The notes under the pieces are model-generated. The model saw only the letters and a program-made list of their open reading frames with translations, did no database searches and was not told the origin of the DNA. 64,000 bases of DNA. It comes from Cinclus cinclus. Lineage: Eukaryota > Chordata > Aves > Passeriformes > Cinclidae. This document shows positions 24,767 through 36,524 of the stretch, piece after piece. A program made the translations under genes and the position numbers. The stretch spans positions 11,069,234 to 11,133,233 of the forward strand of contig NC_085059.1 in assembly GCF_963662255.1 (NCBI RefSeq). Direction: 5' to 3'. Numbering within the stretch: the stretch's first letter is position 1; each line of letters opens with the position of its first letter.

Positions 24767-27700
24767 ACTACCCAGAGAATGGCGTAACCCAAATGCCATT
24801 GCCATCCTCTGTAGAATCTTGCCCTGTGCTCTCAAATAGGTGTGAGGAGTTTAGGAGGCAGGAGCAACATTCACTTTATAATAGTAAAGCATGATTACCA
24901 TAAAGAATGCAGCAGGACTCAATAACAGAAGTAAAGTTGGGTTGGAGAAGCAAGGGGATGTCAGTAACCTGGTGGAAATGAGAATTCTCTTGCCTTTGAA
25001 ATATTTCTCAGAAAACTACACTGCCCTAGATTATTTTTCTCATGTGTTCAATTAAAAATTTGTTCACTAAATATTTGATAATAATCTCATGTCACCTCGG
25101 AGTCTTACAGGAATATGCTGGTACTTGGGAGCTTTGCTTCCCTGCATTACAGAATTTTGATTCCTTTTGTAAGTTTCCTGAGCCTATTATACATTTAATA
25201 AGCTGCTCTGGCTGACTACATCATCTCAAATTTCTGCAGTTAGCAAATGCTGTTCTACTTTAGCTTCTGCTGATCCTGACAACCAACCTGCTCACATCAC
25301 TTAAATCACTAATCCCATGAAATAACTCAGTGACACTCTCTAGAGTACATAAAAAACCCTAAACAAAACCCTCATCTAAAATGTAATGTCAATCACAGAG
25401 AACAGTTATACATTAAATTTTAGCTATGGGGAAAGAAAAAGTGCAAACCTCTCAATTTCACTCATAAGATCTTATTAGTTGTGAATGTACAGAAAATTCT
25501 GTCTAATTCAATGCGTTTATGATGTTAAATTACCATTTACCTGTAACTCTTCTGTTACCCACAGCCATTAAATCTTCCTCAGCTTATGTCTGCCTCCTCT
25601 GGGAAGAAGGTTATAGTATTTCTTCCTGTCCAAGCCCAAAAGCAATAAATTCTTCTTCCTAGCATTTCTTTTCTGTGAAAGGTATTACAGAGGAATTGAG
25701 ACATCTCCTGCATTGAAGATTACTTGAACATAAGTGTTTTGCTGGTTAAAATAATTCCTTTAGCATTTTCCCTATGCCACACCACATTTACATTTCTAGT
25801 CTTATTTAACTAGAATTTTCCCCATATCTGTTGCAAGAAATTAAGGGTTCGTGTTCTGGATACCATGTTTCTGGAGACAACCTCTGCGACTAGGAACATC
25901 TTCCCAGAAAGGAGGGCTCCCCCTTGTGCACTCTCTGTCTCTCCAGGAATCCTTAGAGATGTAAAAACTGTCTGGGGGGCAAGTTTCTCATCATCAGTAT
26001 TTCAAGGAACTTGTGTTCAGCTTCTTTTTTCTTCTTAAGTGCCAGCAGCTGAGCACAGATGTCTCGATTGGCACCAATTCTGAATCCAATTAACCCAGTT
26101 AAGGGCACTACAGCCCTTCATGAAGGGACAGATTACTGCAAGCAGACATGGCACAGCCACTCACTCGTGTAACATGCCCTTGTGTCACTGAGAAAGTAAG
26201 TGGAGGTAGGAGTCACCAACTGATTGTTACAATACTGTTAATTAAGCACCAGTAGGATGTTTGCCAGAAAAATAGAACTAATCTTCATCTATTTCTCTAT
26301 CCCATGTTTGGCAATATGTTACTATACAGCAGAGAACAGTCTCAGGCAGCAACTTCAGAAGATGTGAACATGAAGCAAGATGAGAGATTCAGGAGGTATA
26401 ACCCTACCATGGGGCATTCACTGAAATGAATGTGTGGCAAATTCAAATTAAACAGCTACAGAAATTCACTGGGTCACCCATTTCTGCATCCCTGTGATGG
26501 GAGGTCTTGTTGATTTTAAGACCAGGAGAGCAAACTGCAGCCAGGAGTTGTTAGCTGTCTGGGCTAGACGACTTGAGTGTGCTGATTTGCAAGATTACAC
26601 TTACAACCTGCTGTTGCAAATCAGTGAATGGTTTCTCAGCTTCACAAGGACTGCACAAAGTAGGTGAAAGCAAATAGTTGATTTTTTATGTAGGTCTTCC
26701 TGCAATCCCCTCTGTCTTGTCAGTCTGGTTAACAACAGCTGCAGCTATGTGTGTTACTAAGGGATCCCTGCAGTTTTATACAAGTGTTTCATATAATTTT
26801 CCCCAAATTAACCAGCTCAGGACTCCTGCCACCCTATTCACTAGTTCAATTTCTCCCTAGAATTAAGCTCCATTTTTTTTTTTTCTGTGCTGTACCATGA
26901 GTCCCATTTTCCTGAAGGTTAACTGAGCCGTATTTCAGTGGAGATTTTAAGAAAACTACAGATAATATCCTGGCCTGTGTTATCCTTTCAGATTAAATTT
27001 TGTGTAATCCTACCCCTATCGCTACACCATTAAATGTATTTAAAGGAAGAGATTTCTTTTCCCTCCTGTTATCCTTCTTTTCTCCTTTCCTCTTGCACTC
27101 CATGGTGCTTAGAAGTTCAGAAATTAATAGTTTAGCAAGAAACTTCTTCTTTCCCCCTATCTCTGGGGAAGTTCTGGGGTAATGTTCATGTATTTAAATG
27201 CTTCCTTCCCGCTACGATTATGATTCAGGACTTCAGGGATATGTTTTGTAGGCAGGCTTTAAAGGTTATTCCCTTTAGTATCTTAAAACCTCTTACTCTA
27301 AGGTTATTCTGCCATTTTTTTCTCTTAGAAGTCTTCAGTTTTCATTTTAAATGACAAATACCTATTCTAGCCCTTTTGAGGAGACATCGTTGTTTCACCC
27401 TCCTTTTCCAGCTCTTTGTGTTACCACATCCCATTTTGATCACAACTAACTACAGCAATTATTACAAATTCTTTAGATGTTCTGCTAATTTACAACCAGC
27501 AATGAGTGTTGGCCATGGTCACGTACATCCTTCTTCTGCATGTTCATAAAAATTCAGGCTGGACACAATTCTTGGTATTTTTAATAAATTTTTTTGAATA
27601 ACTGAGAAATTGAACCTTGCCAGGACAATAATGCTCATTATGTAAATTCTAATCCAGAACAGGCAGTATAATTTCGATTTTGAGTTGACAATTTTCTCTG

Positions 27701-28984
27701 ATTCTCTGCCTTCAGGACAGCATGACACACCACTTCCTGCTGAACTGAGATCTCTGTATCATTTATGCCTGTGAAAAGGGCAGAATATAATAAACTTATT
27801 ATTTGAATTCATTATTTGTTGCTTAGTTACATGTCATGAAGGAAAAGCACTAATATTCTATGATTTACGTAACTGACTGTCCAAATATTAAGGCTTGAAC
27901 GTTGACTATTCATGCCATGTTTACAGGAGCTATTATTATCTGTGGGGGGGAATGTCAAGAATAAATTCAACATCTTTTCTTGAACATTTTTAAGCAAATG
28001 AATTATTATTTAGTCTGAATACTTGGCTGTGTTTTGCGATTAAATCTCTAAGTGTTGTTATACATAGGGTAACTCTTGGCTCGAAAATTTCTCACCATGG
28101 TGATGGACAGATTCTGCTCTCTAAATTCTGCGTATTATAGTGAGTGTCTGCACAGGGACAGAGTGTGATTTAGTAAGCAAAAGGATTAACTATTGAAGTA
28201 AAATACCTTCAGTTCCACAGGGAGCAGTGGAAATGCATTTCCCCTTGTACCAGTACAAAATATCCCCAGGACAATAGGAGAGGCTTTTCTGTGGACGAGC
28301 ATATACTTGGGAAGCTGAAAAAGAAATGCCTTCACCATGACAAATATAGAGCAGCACTTAAAAAGTACCATCTCCTAAAATAAGATTTACAGAATAAAGA
28401 GAAAATGCATTTTCTCATTTCTTCAGATGAAAAGGTACTAAGATTTTAATTTTCAACTGAATGTGATAAATTCTTTTTAGGAACTAAGCTATAAATTGAA
28501 AAGATTTATCAATTCCCCTAAAATGTTCACTTTCCCATAATATGTCAGGCAGACTGTTCTGAGCAGTCATCAGAGACAGCTGAGCTGCTCTTTTGTGTTC
28601 ATTTTTGCACAGTCCTACTGTAGTCCAAGAGTATGATGCAACATCTAATGAAGTTATTAAGAACATTTCATTAGAATCTGTATCAGGCCTTTAAACACTA
28701 AATGTAGTCTCCAAGTGAAGCTTTGTACAACTTCCTATTTGTTTTTATTAATTTTAAACTTGTTCTGTCCTGCATGTTAGGAAAAGATTTACACTAAACT
28801 GACAAGTACTGAACGATTTGGTTTAAATTGCTGGCTTTAATGTCTGGAAAGAAAACAAATCATGTCAGCTTTGTTATGTGTTAGAATTCAAATACTGGAA
28901 TTTAATCAAAGTCCCAACATTTTTCTTGTGATTTTAGGTACCTTACAAAGGCAACTACCATTCTCTGTCTTCACATATATATGA
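24767..28984. other. unique AT-rich sequence, no gene recognised
   Basis: More than 4 kb with no recognisable exon, RNA gene or repeat family. Pyrimidine-rich patches occur around 27050-27150 and 27370-27430. The longest frames are about 60-70 codons. Confidence 0.45.
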
Positions 28985-29000
28985 GAACATATATATGTTC
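28985..29000. repeat. perfect 16-bp palindrome
   Basis: gaacatatatatgttc equals its own reverse complement. It lies 40 bp left of the long polypyrimidine tract. Confidence 0.8.
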
Positions 29001-29040
29001 TTCTTTCCTCAGCAATGCCATTCTGAGCTGTGTCATTGAA

Positions 29041-29047
29041 CTTTTTT

Positions 29048-29126
<79 letters not shown>

Positions 29127-29215
29127 CTTTCTTTCTTTCTTTCTTTCTCTTTCTTTCTTTCTTTCTTTTTCTTTCTTTTCTTTCTTTTTTCTTTCTTTCT
29201 TTCTTTCTTTCTTTT

Positions 29216-29259
<44 letters not shown>

Positions 29260-29438
29260 TTTCTTTCTTTCTTCCTTTCTTTCTTCCTTTTTTCTTCTTT
29301 TCTTTTCTTTTCTTTTCTTTTCTTTTCTTTTCTTTTCTTTTCTTTTCTTTTCTTTTCTTTTCTTTTCTTTTCTTTTCTTTTCTTTTCTTTTCTTTTCTTT
29401 TCTTTTTCTTTTCTTTTCTTTTCTTCCTTCCTTCCCCT
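29041..29438 (+). repeat. 398-nt uninterrupted polypyrimidine tract, (CTTT)n then (CTTTT)n
   Basis: No purine occurs on the plus strand between 29041 and 29438. The left two thirds are mainly cttt units with a few ctcttt or extra-t interruptions. The right third, from about 29296, is an almost perfect array of ttttc units. Such mirror-symmetric polypurine/polypyrimidine DNA can fold into triplex (H-DNA). The Phe/Leu/Ser-rich frames of 154 and 189 codons that start before the tract and read through it (28981-29599) are products of the repeat, not genes. Confidence 0.95.
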
Positions 29439-32400
29439 GTTCTAGTCTCTACTTCCTTCTTAAAAAAAAAAATGTTTCCTGCCTCTCCCCAGTGAGCCTT
29501 TCCATTCCTGATGCCATATTGCTTCAGTCTCTTTTGTCTTGTAATGAATGTCTGTTCCTCTGTCTCATTTCCCTCCCTTTGCTGTTGTCCCTCTTCTAGT
29601 GCTTGATTACCAGGGACTAAATTTGTGACATGTGTTTAAATGCTTAAACCTTTTTTAAGCACCCGACTGACTTTTTTTCCCCTACTGTGATGTGACTATA
29701 GGCCTAAATGATTAATCTGTCTTCTAGAATAATGACAAAAACATTGCATCATTGTGAGAGAATCTAACCTTTGAAAAATTCCCCCAGGAGCATCCAGTTC
29801 TGGTGGGGATTTCACTGCCAGTCAGAGCAGTTAATCAAAAAGGCAAAGCTGATAACACTGCCAGAAATTTTTGCCCTGTAGAAGTCAGAGAATCAGTAAG
29901 AGGCTGTCAAATATAACATACGGCATTATTAATATGAAGAATTTCAGATCAAAATGGGGCTTACTGTCGCAGTGACTGGGTCATGTGGAAGTGGCTGAGG
30001 AAAAGGGGAGTCTTCAAGTGGAATTTTTCGAGGAGAGTGCTTGGGCAGGCTTTGAAAAGTCATGAATCTCAGTATTTCACAAGGATGAGAAAGTGAAAGA
30101 TAGGAGAGGAGATATTCTAGCTGTAATGCTGGATGTGTTTCTGCATTTGGCCTCTGAGCTCTTGAGCATGTGGGAAGCCTTTCCCTTTTGGTGAGCAATG
30201 TGGGCTGCAGGTGCCTGGACAATGCTGAGGAACAGGGTAGGAGCCTACCTAACTACCCATCAAGTCATCTTGGCTGCTTGCCAGTGCCAAGGCACTGGCA
30301 TCATGAAAGACAATCTTCTCAGCCTTGCCCCCAGTACTTTTTTTCCTCATTTTTAAAATGTCACACTCTGAAAACATGGGCTTAAACCATGCAGGAATTT
30401 GCAATGCATGGTAAGAATTCATTATGCAGTTATCATCTTTTCAGAAAGCCACAGACTGTTTATTTGTTTAAATATTTGTCTTGTTTGTTTCATATAAATG
30501 ATCCCAACTCTTATTATCTAAACACGCTGTGTAATTTCATCTCTCATCTACTGGGATGATGCTCTAGTACAGCTGCTTGGGAAGCTGGCAGCTTAGAGAA
30601 ATATTCATAAGGCATCCTGAGCCTAAAAATGGCTTGGTAACCTATGCAAGCTCTTCAGAAGCTTCTGTTGAGTGCACAATTTATTCAACAAATCCCATCT
30701 TACTTATACTGTGTGAATTATCTATCAAAAAGGTTGTTTTTAAAAACATTGGATAGCTTTAAATAATTTCTCAAATCTGTGTAGGTTTTCTTGTGGTTGT
30801 TTCACGTTAGGATATTTCTTTGAGTGCAGACAGGCCTTGCTGGACTCCTGGTAACCCCTCATTACTTGATTGACCATAACCCTTGGAAGCAGAATTTGCT
30901 GCATATGTTTGGCTTCAGAAATGTCTTTGTGTGAATGCTTCCAAGTTTCCTGGGTAGGTATGTGGCTGTCCCTGATACTCTGGACACCTCAAGAGTCCCA
31001 GGGACCTGGATCCATCACCCTTGCCCAGCTATGGGACTGTGAGTGGGTAGGGGACCACGAGTCCTCCAGTGGGGCTGAGAAGGAAAAGTGCAAAACTTGG
31101 TAATTGTTTTGCTTATATAAGCTCAGCACCAGGTTTGTGTAATCATTTTTAAGCAAAACTGATTTTTATCCTGCTGTGTTAGACATTTGTATTTAATTCA
31201 ATTTAATTTTCTCACATTAAGGGCAGCTAACACACAAAAAATGATGATTCAGGTAAGGTTAGCTGCTTCCATGTGACTTTTGCAAGGAGCAGTATTGCTG
31301 CCCTACTGCAGAGGAGTGAAGGGCAGTTAGCAAAGTGATTAACAACATAAATCTCCATTCCCTTTTTACCCCTAAAATCTGTTTCTGGCAGCAATACCAG
31401 TAGGTATTAGGATTGACTTGGCCATCAGGTTGGGGGTTTTCGGTTTGTTTGTGTTTTTTTTTTTTTTTTTGATGGACCAGATTTTATTTCTGTAACAGTA
31501 TCCCTTCCCCAACAGAATTAACTGGTCAGCCACAACTTTATTTTCTCTCACTAAGAGCAGGAAAGAAGGTTTGTGACAAAATACCCATCTAGAAAAAATC
31601 TTTAGTACCAAGACATGGATTCATCCCATAAACGCTGTGACCTTTCCCTTCCTTTCCCTCTGTCCTTCTCACCATTATGTCTCTCACCACTCTCTATAGT
31701 TATGAAATAAAAGAAAATTTCTCTTTCCAAGTAAAGTGAGATGAAGTGCTCCTCCCTAGAGTCCAGGGAATCATTACTTTAATATTTTTTGTTTAATATA
31801 GATAATCTCTCAGCAACAGAAGGGAACTGCTACAAGCTGCATGTTTGTCCTGGGCCATCTTCTTTAACTCTCTCATTGTGAGGGATCATTTGTAAGATAA
31901 CAGGAAAAGCACATTTTCCCATTGGAAGGTTTTCCAGCTCTTAAATTGGTGATATTTTTTTTTCTTCATTGCATGTCATGGGCTGTTCATCAGCTCCTGC
32001 CTGAATTGTAAAGTGATTTTGAAATGTCTCAGCAACTCACAGGCAGCATGCCCTTGTACCAGGGGAAATCAGAGAGTGTTTACTTCCTCAGATACTTTCC
32101 CTTATAATGTAATCATGCAGCTTTTCAACAAGGATTTAAAATACTTGTTGACACAGCAAGGAAGGTGTGTTCTGCTTTTCGTCCTGGTGTTGCTTAGTGT
32201 CTTTAGGGGCTGCTGTATTCCTCAAGATCCGCAAATCCTTTCAAGATTTTAAAGCTCTTTGTGCTAATAATATTTGTCTTATAATGCTATATTTAAAAAG
32301 GTAAGAGTGAAGTGCAGCTGGGGAAGTTGTACCTGGAAGATTACTTCTGCTATGCAGAGTAAAATACCAACTGTTCTTTATGATGTAACACCACTTAACT

Positions 32401-32940
32401 AAAATTTGAAGTGGCATAATGCATTAGATTTTCTCAAGATAAAAAATGTACACTGTGCCTTTTGTGATGTTTTTATTTCAGTAGCATCAGAACATCAATA
32501 TATTGCTACCTGCTCATCATCTGATAAAAATTATCCAACATGCCTTGAGTGAGACAAAACTGAGTGCATAAAAATGTTCCTATTTTCAGTAAATCTTTCT
32601 AGTGATGGAGACGCTAATTTGGTTACTTTAAACCTCGTTTGATTACAGAAAGGCTTTGGCAGCAGACCTGGAAGAACTAATTTACTATGATGCAGGAGAC
32701 CCACTCGCAGTATTTTTAGTTAAAACCCATGGGGATCAAGATCTATCCTTCAAAGTGTGATGCACCACATATTATCTGTGGCTCCGGTGTGTGACTGAAC
32801 TCTCCTTGGGTTTGGTGTCAGAATTATCTGGATGATATATGAACACACTGGGCCAGCTCAGGGCTGTTTGCTGCCACTGGGAAGGGAGAAACAAGACTGC
32901 ACCAGGATCTCAGCACCACCAGAGAACCATGGCTGCATAT
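29439..32940. other. unique sequence, no gene recognised
   Basis: Mostly unique AT-rich DNA. It includes a T17 run at 31454-31470 and a 22-bp inverted repeat at 30279-30300. The block at 30530-30720 has the low-complexity-free, homeodomain-motif-like texture often seen in conserved noncoding DNA, but this cannot be tested here. Confidence 0.4.
30279..30300. repeat. 22-bp inverted repeat, 10-bp arms
   Basis: tgccagtgcc, two A, then ggcactggca: perfect 10-bp arms with a 2-nt centre. It could extrude as a small cruciform or be a dyad-symmetric protein-binding site. No gene context supports a function. Confidence 0.8.
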
Positions 32941-33253
32941 ATTTTTTTACAGGGACATGTAGTGACAAGACAAGGGGTAATGACTTCAAAGTGACAGAGG
33001 AGAGATTTAAGTTAGATATGGAGAAGAAATTCTTCCCTGTGAGGGTGAGGAGACCCTGGTACATGTTGCCCAGAGAAGCTGTGGCTGTGCCATCCCTGGA
33101 AGTGTCCAAGGACAGGTTGGGCAAGACTTGGAGCAACCTGGTCTAGTGAAAGATATCCCTGCCCGTGGTGGAGAGGGGGAGGGGGTGGTGGGGTTGGAAC
33201 TGGATGAGCTTTAGAGACCCTTCCAACCCAAACCATTCAATGATTCTATGATT
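32941..33253 (+). mobile_element. CR1 LINE fragment: end of ORF2 plus complete 3' end
   Basis: About 310 bp. It begins within ORF2, passes the ORF2 stop at 33144-33146, continues through gcaacctggtctagtgaaag and a G-rich expansion (33170-33195), and ends with cccttccaacccaaaccatt and aatgattctatgatt. This is one of the better preserved CR1 copies in the window and is 5'-truncated like the others. Confidence 0.92.
32952..33146 (+). pseudogene. CR1 ORF2 C-terminal fragment, frame still open to the stop
   Basis: About 64 codons ending in a stop at 33144-33146. The family pattern is visible in order: CSDKTRGN, FKLDMEKKFFPVRVRRPW, LPREAVAVPSLEVSKDRLG and a final SNLV. In complete CR1 elements this is the extreme C-terminus of the endonuclease/reverse-transcriptase protein, downstream of the catalytic domains, so the fragment has no activity. 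Codons before about 32949 belong to flanking DNA. Confidence 0.8.
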
Positions 33254-34831
33254 TCCTGGGAAAAAAGGTATTTCCTGATGCCAGTGGTCTGGGATCAGTT
33301 TAAAATATGTCTATTTTCTCACCTCACAGGCTGATAAGTGTGGCTGAAGAAATGTGGAGATCCCTGTCTGAAAGCTGTTCTCCCCTTGTTGCTGTGGAAG
33401 ATTTATAACAAAGTTTTGTCCAGAAATGACTGAACAGCAGTGCTCCATCCAGCTGCCTCATGAATCCCAGATGGAGGGAACTGACTTGTCCTTACCTGTT
33501 TTGCTACAGTGAGGCATAGTGTGAGATGTCAGACTGCACATTGGCTTAGTGACTACTAAGATCATTGTTAGAAAAGGGGGAATTGAAACAGGGATTGCTT
33601 CAACCTTCAGTTAATATTGGATTCATGGCTGCAGCCATGGCTGGAAAGATCTGTAGTCTATCTTTATGTACATGGAGGACACTGCTCAGAAAGTACAGGA
33701 GTGCCTTTTTTTAAAAGGCTTTCTGGAATTTATCACCAAGATGACCAATATGGAACAATTAAGGTTTTTGCAGCTGATTGTAGTCTACAGCAAGAAACAG
33801 AAAGAAGTTGTTTTCACTCTGAAGGCACGATACCACATTGGGGTAACTGGCCCTCTACATATGGTGCTGACATCTGGATCCACAGTCATGGCACTACCCA
33901 CAGCTGCAACTGATGATGAGCATCCTGTTTGTCAGAAGAAGAGACAAATTGTGGGATTTTTTCAAATCCTTCCAATATATCTGTGAACATGAATGACACT
34001 GTTGTTATCTCACTGGGTGTTAGAAGAGCTACCTTTTCATATCTTGTGGTTTTCAGCTGTATCTCTTCATTTGAGCAGAGAAATATTTCTCACGCACCAT
34101 TACGCAGAGATAAACCCACTGCTTCTCATGTGTGTGTGGGTCTGAAAGGTACCAACGTTGCTGGGAGCCTTTGTAATACATGGTATTCCTGTCCTTCTGT
34201 GAAGAGGTTCCTATTTAAAATCTGAATTAAAATATGTCATGCAGGGAAAGAACAGAGAAGAAAATAGACTGGAAGCTCCATCTTGGAGAAACACTTCAAG
34301 TATTGGAAAGGGAGAAATTGCATCTGTAGTGGTGGGATCTCTGACTTAATATTGTTTGGGGAAGAGCAGTGATGCCAGGACTGACACAGTGAGCAGGGCA
34401 CAGAGTGGGAAGCCACCCCCATGGGCAGCTCCAATGCACAGGCTTCGCACAGGTGGCCCTGTGGTCACCCTCTAATGACAAAACAATAGGATTAAAAGAC
34501 GAAGCAGAATTAACACCAAATCAAAATATCGGGTAGAGAATTAATCAAGGAAGGAAGCTCTCTGGATATTACAATGAGCATAAATTCTACCTAGATGGCA
34601 TTACTGAAACCAGATGAGGAGATGGGTATGATTGGAATGTTAAAGCCACTTTTTAAATGATTTATTTAGCAAGATCTGTTTGGGCCAAACAGGAGAGATA
34701 GTGACACTGGCAAAGATATTGCTCCTTGTTGGAGCTAGTGACAGCTCAAAAGCAAGTGACCTTTTGGCACTAAGGGTTAAAATATAAGAAGATAAAGTAC
34801 AGCACTGGGTACTTATTATAGATGGTACCAA
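33254..34831. other. unique sequence with two overlapping frames, no gene recognised
   Basis: Two overlapping plus-strand frames (33617-33913, 98 codons; 33666-33986, 106 codons) have no recognisable domain. The last few hundred bases before 34832 might be further retroviral leader of the minus-strand element on the right, but I cannot recognise gag. Confidence 0.4.
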
Positions 34832-34883
34832 CCTGCAGTGGTTTTGGTTCTCCAATTTGAGATTTCCTGGCCAATGTACCAAT
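34832..34883 (-). mobile_element. retroviral leader remnant downstream of the LTR
   Basis: Read on the minus strand it contains aaatctcaaattgg and aaaaccactgcagg directly after the LTR 3' end. The same order follows the plus-strand LTR near 51.9 kb (taatctcaaattgg, gaaaccactacagg). Because both LTR copies share it, it is most likely the start of the internal region, including the primer-binding site, rather than host flank. Confidence 0.55.
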
Positions 34884-35009
34884 TTATATGGTGGGTTTAG
34901 TGCTGGCCAAATCACCAGTGCACCCACTAGAATTATTTACTCATTTCCTGCTGTGAGATAGGATTGAAGGAAGGCAAAGAAGGCTCAAATTTTAAAGGGT
35001 ATAAAGAAC

Positions 35010-35015
35010 TTTATT
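35010..35015 (-). promoter_or_regulatory. polyadenylation signal of the minus-strand LTR
   Basis: tttatt on the plus strand is aataaa on the minus strand, about 125 bp before the LTR 3' end. The plus-strand relative has aataaa in the equivalent place (51800-51805). Confidence 0.55.
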
Positions 35016-35990
35016 AACAGGACTAAAAGAAAAAAAAAAAATAGAACCAAACCTTCAGAACACTTCTCCCCACCACACACCCTCTTTTCTTTCACACTGA
35101 CAATGTACAGAAACAAATCAGTCAGTTTACCATCTCTAAAATAGTCTTTCTCTAGTTTACTTAGGGAAAAGAGTCTCTCTTGTCATTCTATGGAGACTTG
35201 TCCACAAGAAAACAGTTCTCCCATGGCTTCAATGTCACAGTGAATCAACCACCCAAGAGAATAGAAATCTGACCACTGTGTAAAAGTCCCTCCCCTCGAC
35301 TTACAGCTTTCCCCACAACTGTTTTTGAGGGCTCACTCTTTAGTTAATGGGGTACACTTCTAAGCATGAGTTGTTCAGAAGCAAAGGTTCTTTTCATCTA
35401 TCTCCGAGATCATCTATGTCTCTGGGAACAGAGGTCTTCTTCTTCCCTGGTGGCAAAGGGTCTTCATCACTCTTGTCTCTAAACTTCTCATGAGATCACA
35501 GCTACTTCAACATCTGCTTGTTCGGCATGAATGCCTTTGCTCATGTCTACAATTTGAGTGCTCCACCTCCCATGCTTTTTCCATGATTTAGAGGGATAGT
35601 CTATATATCATAATCCATCACCATTACAAGAGTATTTCAGCCTACGTCATCTCATTTCTCCTCCCATCTGGGACCTGACTTCTTCACCAACCTTGTGTCT
35701 TTATGGTGTTTCTTGACGTGTCTTCACTCTGTCCTTTCCTCTCCCTTGAGAGAAAATTGAAGGTCTGAAAGTCTCATCTGTGCAGTGGAAGAGTTAATAT
35801 CTCGCAGTGTCTCTGTCCCTCCCAGAGAAATTCCCAAAAACCAGAGGAATTCCCCCTTCCCAAGGTCTCAAGCACTCAGCCATCAGTTTCTCTTAGCAAA
35901 TCAATGGAAAATCCACAAGTAACAAGGAAAGAAAAGGAAAGAAAGCCCAACCCCCAACAAGGCCCTGCTGGGGGGCTGGGCCATGATAGC

Positions 35991-36025
35991 GGGGGGGGGG
36001 GGGGGGGATTGGGGGGATTGGGGGT
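35991..36025 (+). repeat. G17 run followed by G6 and G5 runs
   Basis: Seventeen G, then att, six G, att, five G. This is enough for one or more G-quadruplexes on this strand (the template side of the LTR). It lies inside the long minus-strand LTR. The exact run length is uncertain. Confidence 0.8.
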
Positions 36026-36254
36026 CCAGCCCGCACAGCTGTTTTCTGGATCTTGCTGCTTTCAATTCCAGCCACAGATGGAATGGCTTCCTCTCCCCTT
36101 GCCTGGCATCCACTGGGGTCTGGCCCTTCCCCTGCTGGGCCGTGTGAGCCATGGCAGAGGGGATGTGACCCAGCCTGCAGCTGCTCCTGGGGCCCGGCGG
36201 ACCCCGGCTAGGCCTGGGCCAGCAGCAGAGCAGGAGTTAATGTTGGTAAGATGT

Positions 36255-36524
36255 CAGCAGCCATGGCCCAGCCTGGCAGTGGAGCAGGAGTTAATGTTGG
36301 TAAGATGTCAGCAGCCATGGCCCAGCCTGGCAGTGGAGCAGGATTTAATGTTGGTAAGATGTCAGCAGCCATGGCCCAGCCTGGCAGTGGAGCAGGAGTT
36401 AATGTTGGTAAGATGTCAGCAGCCATGGCCCAGCCTGGCAGTGGAGCAGGAGTTAATGTTGGTAAGATGTCAGCAGCCATGGCCCAGCCTGGCAGTGGAG
36501 CAGGAGTTAATCTTGTTAACATGT
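36255..36524 (+). repeat. 54-bp minisatellite, five full copies plus partial copies
   Basis: Five tandem units start at 36255, 36309, 36363, 36417 and 36471. Each begins cagcagccatggcccagcct and ends ggtaagatgt. A partial unit precedes them from about 36219 and another begins at 36525. Units 1-4 are almost identical; the last diverges near its end. As 54 is a multiple of three, more than one frame stays open through the array (18-residue repeats), which explains frames of 108-207 codons on both strands. They are not genes. Confidence 0.92.

Noticed and set aside
29041..29438. Telomeric or satellite DNA
   Set aside because: The units are cttt and ctttt, not ttaggg, and the array is a single short locus.
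28981..29599. Plus-strand frames of 154 and 189 codons rich in Phe, Leu and Ser
   Set aside because: Most of their codons come from the cttt/ctttt simple repeat; any frame through pure pyrimidine lacks stops.
33617..33986. Two overlapping plus-strand frames of 98 and 106 codons
   Set aside because: Different frames of the same DNA, no known domain, no splice consensus noticed at the ends.
36255..36524. CRISPR-like array
   Set aside because: Repeats are directly adjacent with no unique spacers and lie in vertebrate LTR sequence; it is a minisatellite.
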